A DNA stretch of 11,831 nucleotides from an uncultured Alcaligenaceae bacterium (GTDB taxonomy: Bacteria > Pseudomonadota > Gammaproteobacteria > Burkholderiales > Burkholderiaceae_B). Below, one piece after another: positions 6,727 to 11,831 of the stretch (the stretch's first letter is position 1; every line of letters begins with the position of its first letter). Where the stretch lies: the NCBI GenBank assembly GCA_937897265.1, contig CALCPT010000478.1, positions 1-11,831 on the forward strand, written 5' to 3'. The translations under genes were made by a program, and so were the position numbers. The notes under the pieces were generated by a model that did no database searches, had not been told where the DNA came from, and saw only the letters and a list, made by a program, of their open reading frames with translations.

Positions 6727-7305
6727 ATGTCTTTTTTTGCAAAAGCTGTGATTGGGTTAGGGGTGGTCTTGCTGACCACCTCGCTGTCCTGGGGTCAGGT
6801 TTCGCCCCAGCGGCAGGCGCTGTGTGCCGCATGTCATGGCGCAGACGGAAACTCTCAAATTAAAGGGATTCCGTCTTTGGCGGCGCAGCCCAAGCTGTTT
6901 CTCGAGAATAGTTTGATCTTGATGCGCGAAGGCATGCGCGAAGTCCCTGCGATGAAAGGCATGCTCGACGGCGTAACAGATGCTGAAGTGAGTGCGCTGG
7001 CGACATTTTATTCAGCGTCACCTTTGGCTCAGCCTCCTGCGGATAAACAAGCCGAACTGTTTGCCAAAGGCGAGCAGCTGGCGAGCGGAATGCGGTGTGG
7101 GATTTGCCATTTGCCGAATTACGTCGGTCGCGAACAAATGCCAAGGTTAGCGGGCCAACGCGAAGACTATTTACTGCACAGCTTGTTGCAGTTTAAAAAC
7201 AATCAAGCCGTAGGGCGTGATTCGAACATGGCCGCTTCGGTGTACGGTGTTGCTGATGCCGATTTGCAAGCGCTGTCGCATTACTTGTCTAGAATTACGC
7301 CCTAG
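6727..7305 (+). CDS. Periplasmic diheme cytochrome c (c4-like)
   Basis: This is a 192-residue exported electron carrier made of two class-I cytochrome c domains. A signal peptide (Lys6, hydrophobic core to about residue 22, SWG-Q) is followed by heme motif CAACH at 33-37 and a second, CGICH, at 124-128. Likely axial methionines are Met76 or Met79 in the first domain and Met168 (SNMAAS) in the second. The repeated pattern of CxxCH, a GIPSLAAQ/MPRLAGQ segment and a Met-containing helix resembles cytochrome c4. The gene starts 11 nt after the PQQ dehydrogenase stop, so co-transcription is expected. The usual pairing of quinoprotein dehydrogenases with c-type cytochromes suggests it takes electrons from that enzyme to the respiratory chain (inference). 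The ribosome site is weak, which suggests dependence on the upstream gene. Confidence 0.93.
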   Translation: MSFFAKAVIGLGVVLLTTSLSWGQVSPQRQALCAACHGADGNSQIKGIPSLAAQPKLFLENSLILMREGMREVPAMKGMLDGVTDAEVSALATFYSASPLAQPPADKQAELFAKGEQLASGMRCGICHLPNYVGREQMPRLAGQREDYLLHSLLQFKNNQAVGRDSNMAASVYGVADADLQALSHYLSRITP

Positions 7306-7323
7306 TTGGCGTAGTGGGTGCGG

Positions 7324-7347
7324 TTTCAGCTTTAGTTTCAGCTTTAA
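7324..7347. repeat. Two tandem 12-bp repeats in the convergent spacer
   Basis: TTTCAGCTTTAG (7324-7335) is followed directly by TTTCAGCTTTAA (7336-7347), 11 of 12 bases alike. They lie in the 79-nt spacer between the converging cytochrome c and porin genes. A short GCGA-CCC-TCGC stem with three T residues follows on the plus strand and could be a weak terminator. No strong bidirectional terminator is visible here. Confidence 0.55.
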
Positions 7348-7384
7348 CGCGACCCTCGCTTTCACATAGCCTCAACACTGCGCG

Positions 7385-8590
7385 CTAAAAGCGGTGACGC
7401 AATCCAGTCACAACATAAAAACTAGTCGCCTCGGCAATAAACCCAGGGTTTGTTGCGTACGACGTGGCTACATAGATATTAGTGCGCGCAGTGAAGTCAT
7501 ACTGATAGCCAATGCTATAAGCATCTTGCGCCCCGACATTGTTATGGGCTTTAGTTGTGCCATTGTTTGCCGCACGTGTCCAAGAAGTGAAAATCTTTGA
7601 AACGCTATTGATCGGAAGCGTAAAGCCCAACATGTATGAATTGAAATTCATATTCGGGTCAAAGATGATGGCGCCTTGTCCGCCACCCCAAGAATTGATG
7701 TCAATTGTTGGTTTGCCAATAGTGGTGAACGAGACGCCTTGTACGTTGATAGCACCGCCTTTGTTTTGACCAATTGCGGCAGAAATTTGTATCGCGCCCA
7801 AGTCGTATTTTCCACCGACGATCCACTCTTGGATGTTGGAGCTATTTGCGATATTGGCGGGTAGCCTTGGATCGGCACCGTTGGGCATGACCTGATCATA
7901 GGTCGCCGCTAGCATCAGTGGGCCCTTGCTGTAACTTACCCCTAACGTGATAAGGCGGGTGTTGTTTGCGGTTGAGTCATTGTAATCGCTGCCCGCTGCG
8001 ATGGATTTGGCGCCATCAAAATAATACGTGTTCATTTGCGGCGAAAAAGAATAGCCGGCGCCGATCCTCAGTCCACTAGCGGGTTCAACCATCAATTTGA
8101 TGAGATTGCTGTACTTCGTGTTTGAGTTAGCTGAGCCAAAGGCGTACGCCATTCGTGCTTGTCCAAACCCGCCACGAAACGGGTCAATGGGTAAGAAGAA
8201 CTCGGGGGCATAGCCGCTTTGACGGCCGATTCTAAAATATCCCGCTGAGTCGTTTTTGCTCAGACCAACCCAAGACTGCGTTCCGAAGAGGCGTCCGTTG
8301 GCCAGCGCAGCGCCGTTGGTGACGTCAAAGCTACCCTCGAGCTGAAAGTTTGCATTAAAGCCGTTACCTAAAGGCTCTTGACCGCGCATTCCCCAGCGTG
8401 AGGTTGTCTGCATGCCGCTAGCGAGCCCAAGCCTCGATTGACTATGTTGACCAGGGCCGGTGAGCGTTTGATAGGCAATACCGCCATCAATTAAGCCGTA
8501 GAGCGTGACGCTAGCTTGTTGCGCCCAGGCTTGGCTGGTAGCAATACAAAGCGCAGCCAAACTAAGCTTTATTTTTTTAGTATGCGTCAT
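7385..8590 (-). CDS. Gram-negative outer-membrane porin (Burkholderiales general-porin type)
   Basis: This 401-residue trimeric-porin-family protein forms a passive channel for small hydrophilic solutes in the outer membrane. It has a typical signal peptide (MTHTKKIK, hydrophobic core, cleavage near AWAQ at about 24), a first strand SVTLYGLIDGGIAY just after it, and the Burkholderiales porin signatures SRWGMRGQEPLGNGFNA and LFGTQSWVGL. The C-terminus is YYVVTGLRHRF-like and ends in phenylalanine, the recognition signal for beta-barrel assembly (the exact end reads FYVVTGLRHRF). Length is a little above the usual 350-390. Alternating hydrophobic residues through the chain fit a 16-strand barrel. 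It converges on the cytochrome gene and diverges from the ketopantoate-reductase-like gene across 287 nt. It may serve uptake of the substrates handled here, but general porins are not specific (inference). Confidence 0.93.
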   Translation of the reverse strand: MTHTKKIKLSLAALCIATSQAWAQQASVTLYGLIDGGIAYQTLTGPGQHSQSRLGLASGMQTTSRWGMRGQEPLGNGFNANFQLEGSFDVTNGAALANGRLFGTQSWVGLSKNDSAGYFRIGRQSGYAPEFFLPIDPFRGGFGQARMAYAFGSANSNTKYSNLIKLMVEPASGLRIGAGYSFSPQMNTYYFDGAKSIAAGSDYNDSTANNTRLITLGVSYSKGPLMLAATYDQVMPNGADPRLPANIANSSNIQEWIVGGKYDLGAIQISAAIGQNKGGAINVQGVSFTTIGKPTIDINSWGGGQGAIIFDPNMNFNSYMLGFTLPINSVSKIFTSWTRAANNGTTKAHNNVGAQDAYSIGYQYDFTARTNIYVATSYATNPGFIAEATSFYVVTGLRHRF

Positions 8591-8877
8591 GGCATCTCAG
8601 TCTCGGGCGCTCGAGCCTTGCTTGATATACCCCAAACTATGATTTGAGGAGAATATCGAGCGTGATCCGAGCGCCTTTTATTTTCGGAGTTGTTGTACAA
8701 ACAAAGATGCAAGAGATTATCAGAGAATAAATCCCGCGAGTGCTTTAACAGCCTTGATAGTGTGGAAATCTCAAGGTAGATACAATACAAAGGTCGTGCC
8801 CCCGGTTGGATCTGAGCGAAGGGGGCGTTCATGACATGCACCTGTCTAACTGGCCAAACAACGAGTGAACCCTACCT
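8591..8877. promoter_or_regulatory. Divergent intergenic region, porin / ketopantoate-reductase-like gene
   Basis: This 287-nt spacer should carry promoters in both directions. For the plus strand a weak candidate is TTGATA (8754-8759) with TAGATA 17 nt on (8777-8782), close to a better isolated -10-like TACAAT at 8781-8786. A GC-rich stem GCCCCC/GGGGGC (8798-8803 with 8821-8826, 17-nt loop) lies in the leader about 50 nt before the start at 8878. TTGTACAA at 8693-8700 is an 8-bp palindrome that could be part of an operator. No regulator gene is present in the window. Confidence 0.4.
8606..8675. repeat. CGAGCG hexamer repeats and 8-bp inverted repeat upstream of porin
   Basis: GGCGCTCG at 8606-8613 is the exact inverse complement of CGAGCGCC at 8668-8675. 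A further CGAGCG lies at 8657-8662, 11 bp (about one helical turn) from the copy at 8668-8673. The site is 16-85 nt upstream of the porin ATG. It could be an operator for the porin promoter or a structured 5' leader; nothing in the sequence decides between these. Confidence 0.4.
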
Positions 8878-9852
8878 ATGAAGCCTAAGTCTGAAAGCCC
8901 AAATATTGTCGTGCTCGGTGCCGGAGCCGTTGGTTGCTACTTTGGTGGAATGTTGGCACGCGCTGGGCATAACGTGACCTTGGTGGCTCGCGCAGAGCAT
9001 GTTGATGCGATCGCTCAGCACGGCCTACACATGGATTGCCAAAGTTTTCAAGAGTATGTTGCGGTATCGGCCAGTACAGATCTTGCCGCCGTTGCTCAGG
9101 CCGACTTGATTCTATTGTGTGTCAAGTCACCCGATACAACCAAGACTATCCAAGCGATCATGCCTTATTTGCAAAAGCACACCGCAATTGTGAGCTTACA
9201 AAACGGTGTCGATAATGCTGAGCGCATTTGCGAGGTTGTGAGTAACCCAGTGTTTCCGGCCGTGGTGTATGTGGCGACGATTATGGCAGGGCCTGGCCGT
9301 CTAAAACATTTAGGACGAGGCGAGTTAGCCATCGGGCAATCGTCAGGGCATCACACTGATGCTAACGCTGCAAGCCAGTTGACTGCTCTTGCCAAGCTAT
9401 TGACCGAAGGCGGCGTGCCCTGCGTTGTGTCACCCGACATACGAAAAGATCAATGGAGTAAGTTTTTAGTCAATTGCAGTTACAACGCGATCTCAGCGAT
9501 TGGTCAGTTGACGTACGGCAAAATGGTGCAGACCGAAGCGGTACGTGTGCTGATTAATCAATTAGCCGACGAAGTTGTGAGTGTGGCGCAGCATCAAGGG
9601 ATTGCACTGACGCACCAAGAGGCTCAACGGGTCAATGACATGATCCCCCAGACAATGCCTGGGCAACTGTCCTCAACGGCGCAAGATCTTGCTCGTAAAA
9701 AACCGAGCGAAATTGAATTTTTGAATGGCTTAGTTGTGCGCAAAGGTAAAGAGTGCGGTATCGCGACCCCCGCCAACCAAAGCGTATATGCCTTGGTCAA
9801 AATGCTAGAGGATGCTCAGGCTCAGCTGCAAGTTTTGGTACATAACAATTAA
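8878..9852 (+). CDS. Ketopantoate reductase (PanE/ApbA) family protein
   Basis: This is a 324-residue cytoplasmic NADPH-dependent reductase. The reference reaction of the family is 2-dehydropantoate to pantoate in pantothenate synthesis. Visible features are the Rossmann motif GAGAVG at 14-19 followed by CYFGG, Lys83 in CVKSPDT, LQNGV at 108-111 onward, catalytic Lys195 in QWSKFLVNC with Asn199 and Asn203, and Glu278 in PSEIEFLNG. All residues equivalent to the E. coli PanE active site are thus present. Length is slightly above the roughly 300 residues of PanE. The ATG at 8878 lies shortly before the Rossmann fold; only a weak GAGTGA ribosome-like stretch precedes it. It is followed after 23 nt by a Bug receptor gene. 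That context suggests a catabolic paralogue acting on another 2-keto or 2-hydroxy acid and not housekeeping pantothenate synthesis (inference), so I do not assign panE. Confidence 0.9.
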   Translation: MKPKSESPNIVVLGAGAVGCYFGGMLARAGHNVTLVARAEHVDAIAQHGLHMDCQSFQEYVAVSASTDLAAVAQADLILLCVKSPDTTKTIQAIMPYLQKHTAIVSLQNGVDNAERICEVVSNPVFPAVVYVATIMAGPGRLKHLGRGELAIGQSSGHHTDANAASQLTALAKLLTEGGVPCVVSPDIRKDQWSKFLVNCSYNAISAIGQLTYGKMVQTEAVRVLINQLADEVVSVAQHQGIALTHQEAQRVNDMIPQTMPGQLSSTAQDLARKKPSEIEFLNGLVVRKGKECGIATPANQSVYALVKMLEDAQAQLQVLVHNN

Positions 9853-9875
9853 TCGAAATAAATGAGAGATCTCCA

Positions 9876-10868
9876 ATGAATAGCAAACTGATAAGTCCTA
9901 TGCGCCGCGGCCTCGCCTTTATCATTACGCTGTGCACACTTTTTGGTGTCGGCCAAGTCGCCGCACAAAGTGCCGCAGACAAATACCCAGAAAAAGCGAT
10001 CAAAATTGTTGTGCCGTTTCCGCCCGGAGGTTCGACCGATACGCTCGGGCGAGCGATCGCTCAAAAGTTACAAGAAAAATGGGGGCAACCGGTCGTGGTT
10101 GAAAATCGGCCGGGTGCGAGCACGTTGATCGGCTCAACGGCCGTGGCAAAAGCGGCGCCTGACGGCTATACCTTGATCGTCTCGGTGAGTAGTCACACCA
10201 CTAACCCCGCCATGCACTCGAGTATGCCGTTCGATACGCTGAAAGACTTTAAGGCGATTAGTATGCTGGCAAGAGCACCAGTCTTGGTGGTGGCCAACCC
10301 GAATTTTCCAGCAAACAACATTAAAGAACTGATCGAGCTAGGCAAGGCCGGAAAAATCAAGCTTGACTATGGCTCAGCGGGTGTGGGTACCATGACACAC
10401 CTAACAGCTGAGCTCATCAAAAAACAGACAGGGCTGGAGTTGACGCACATCCTCTACAAGGGTGGTACACCTGCGATGATGGACGTGATGTCAGGCCATC
10501 TTGCTCTGACCTTCGCGACGCTTGGTCAAGTGCAGCCGCAAATTAAATCGGGCAAGCTAAAGGCGCTTGGGATTTCGTCTGATCAGCGTTACGCCTCAGT
10601 CTCTGATATCCCAACCTTTAAAGAACAAGGTCTCGACGTCGTGACCATTGAGTGGTTTGGTTTGCTTGCACCTGCAGGCACACCGTCAGACATCGTCGCT
10701 AAGCTCAACGCTGAGGTTAAGCAGATTATGGCCAACCCAGAACTTGGCGATCGCCTGGCTTCTATTGAATTGGTCAGCTCAACTTCAGAGTTTCTTGAAC
10801 AGTTTATTCAGTCTGAGGTCAATCGCTGGACCCCAGTCATTAAAGAGTTAAACATCAAGACGAATTAA
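9876..10868 (+). CDS. Bug/TctC-family periplasmic solute receptor
   Basis: This 330-residue extracytoplasmic receptor has a signal peptide with Arg10-Arg11, a hydrophobic core (about 12-27) and a likely cleavage after VAA near 28-30. Family motifs are VPFPPGGSTD (46-55), AAPDGYT (93-99), YGSAGVGTMTH, LYKGGTP, GLLAPAGTP and the end SEVNRWTPVIKE. The start is set by the signal peptide; the only ribosome-like element is GAGAG a few bases upstream. It sits 23 nt after the ketopantoate-reductase-like gene and 16 nt before another receptor gene, so the three probably form one transcript. It is not a close duplicate of the following receptor: the two differ throughout, for example GSAGVGTMTH against SGGNGNITH in the ligand loop. 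Different ligands are likely. Confidence 0.94.
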   Translation: MNSKLISPMRRGLAFIITLCTLFGVGQVAAQSAADKYPEKAIKIVVPFPPGGSTDTLGRAIAQKLQEKWGQPVVVENRPGASTLIGSTAVAKAAPDGYTLIVSVSSHTTNPAMHSSMPFDTLKDFKAISMLARAPVLVVANPNFPANNIKELIELGKAGKIKLDYGSAGVGTMTHLTAELIKKQTGLELTHILYKGGTPAMMDVMSGHLALTFATLGQVQPQIKSGKLKALGISSDQRYASVSDIPTFKEQGLDVVTIEWFGLLAPAGTPSDIVAKLNAEVKQIMANPELGDRLASIELVSSTSEFLEQFIQSEVNRWTPVIKELNIKTN

Positions 10869-10884
10869 AGGTCTATCACTTCGT

Positions 10885-11797
10885 ATGAAACATTCAAAAA
10901 CAATCGCGTTCACTGTAATGACTTTGCTGATGGCCGTCGCCGCGCCAAGCTCGGCGCAGCCGAGCAAAGCCGATTGGCCAAATCGTGCCGTCACGTTAGT
11001 GATTCCGTTCCCGCCCGGTGGGCCGACCGATTTGATTGGCCGAGTGTTAGCTAAACAACTGACTGCCCAGTTGGGACACTCAGTTGTGGTTGAGAATAAA
11101 GCAGGAGCAAACGGAAACATCGGCGGCCAGGCGGTAGCGAATGCCAAGCCGGATGGGTATACAGCGCTGTACAACACATCGTCCTTAGCGTTGAGCCCAA
11201 GTCTGTATAAAAACCTGAATTACAGCCCAACTAAGGATTTGACACCTGTTAGTTCAACTGCCATTGTGCCGTTGATGCTACTGGTTAACAATAATGTCCC
11301 GGTCAATACGATCCAAGAATTTGTTGCTTACGCAAAACAAAATTCAGGCAAGCTGTCCTATAGCTCTGGCGGTAACGGCAACATCACCCACTTAGCGGCT
11401 TTTCTTTTACTTCAGGCCATGGGTCTTCAAGCAACGCATGTGCCTTACAAAGGCAGCGCACCCGCGATGGTCGACTTAATGGGTGGGCAGGTCGAATTTT
11501 CGACCAACACCATCAATGACTCGATGTTGTTGGTGCGTGATAAGCGCCTGAAAGGGTTGGCGATCACAAGTATTAAGCGTTCAAGTGCGATGCCAGAGGT
11601 GCCTACTGTCTCTGAAACAATCTTAAAGGATTTTGATATGGGTGCCTGGCAAGGGGTGATGATGCCGGCGGGTACCGATCCAGCGATCGTCAACAGCTTG
11701 AGCACAGAAATTCGCAAGGCGTTGCAAAACCCTGCAGTGCTTAAGCAACTCGATGATCAAGGGGCCCAAGTACTGGGATCAACGCCCGAGCAATATG
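10885..11797 (+). CDS. Bug/TctC-family periplasmic solute receptor, C-terminus missing
   Basis: This holds the first 304 residues of a receptor that should be about 320-330 long; the frame runs open into adapter sequence at 11798. It begins MKHSKTIAF, with a hydrophobic core and cleavage near SSA-Q (about 22-25). Motifs are IPFPPGGPTD (40-49), KPDGYT (88-93), SSGGNGNITH in the ligand loop, VPYKGSAPAMVDLMGG, and GVMMPAGTDPAI where most relatives have GLxxPAGTP. Only the final helix is missing. The gene follows the previous receptor by 16 nt with no strong ribosome site (AAAGG lies 13 nt away), so it is probably co-transcribed. The apparent residues after Gln-Tyr at the end are adapter-derived and should be ignored. 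Ligand unknown. Confidence 0.92.
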
Positions 11798-11831
11798 AGA
11801 TCGGAAGAGCGTCGTGTAGGGAAAGAGTGTC
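11798..11831. other. Illumina TruSeq adapter remnant at right end (artefact)
   Basis: From AGATCGGAAGAGC onward the last 34 bases match the reverse complement of the TruSeq read-1 (universal) adapter through GAAAGAGTGT. The final C departs from the non-indexed adapter and could be the first base of an i5 index. This is library sequence and cuts off the last receptor gene. Confidence 0.97.

Noticed and set aside
8587..8841. An 84-codon open frame on the minus strand that overlaps the porin ATG by ATGA.
   Set aside because: It has no convincing ribosome site, no recognisable domain and no signal-like or hydrophobic pattern; it fills the porin leader and promoter region. The overlap looks accidental, though a leader peptide is not strictly excluded.
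27..11797. Search for CRISPR arrays, transposases, integrases, tRNA genes, toxin-antitoxin pairs or phage-defence genes.
   Set aside because: No regularly spaced repeats, terminal inverted repeats, cloverleaf-like sequences or recognisable motifs of those families were seen. The region reads as ordinary catabolic and uptake genes.

Overview
The window looks like catabolic and uptake DNA from a betaproteobacterium, most likely Burkholderiales (Alcaligenaceae- or Comamonadaceae-like). The grounds are five extracytoplasmic receptors of the Bug/TctC family, which is greatly expanded in that order, a Burkholderiales-type general porin, and roughly even base composition by eye. There is no rRNA, tRNA, transposase, integrase, phage gene or CRISPR array. 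Both ends are Illumina TruSeq adapter sequence (1-26 and 11798-11831), so the genes at the two edges are cut by the end of the assembled fragment and not by a biological breakpoint.

Layout. Minus strand, left part (read right to left): a beta-hydroxyacid dehydrogenase (3960-3037), a 236-nt gap with a candidate promoter, two closely related tandem Bug receptors (2800-1829 and 1676-693), then an FMN-dependent alpha-hydroxy-acid oxidase truncated at the left edge (646-27). Plus strand, middle: a carboxymuconolactone-decarboxylase-family protein (4063-4395) overlapping a third Bug receptor by ATGA (4392-5417), then a secreted PQQ-type sugar/sorbosone dehydrogenase (5489-6715) and a diheme cytochrome c (6727-7305). 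A porin (8590-7385) converges on the cytochrome gene. Diverging from the porin is a run with a ketopantoate-reductase-family protein (8878-9852), a fourth Bug receptor (9876-10868) and a fifth truncated at the right edge (10885-11797).

How the genes may work together (inference): the porin admits small solutes, Bug receptors bind carboxylates or related ligands in the periplasm, and the PQQ enzyme could oxidise an aldose or aldehyde there and pass electrons to the diheme cytochrome. The cytoplasmic oxidoreductases (alpha-hydroxy-acid oxidase, beta-hydroxyacid dehydrogenase, ketopantoate-reductase-like protein) suggest handling of hydroxy and keto acids. No TctA/TctB membrane subunits and no regulator gene are present, so the receptors are orphans within this window.

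I found no clearly new system. The points most worth a second look are the density of orphan Bug receptors beside small oxidoreductases, the roughly 85%-identical receptor pair, the Bug-PQQ dehydrogenase-cytochrome c block, and an in-frame A_AAA_AAA slippery heptamer at the decarboxylase/receptor junction.
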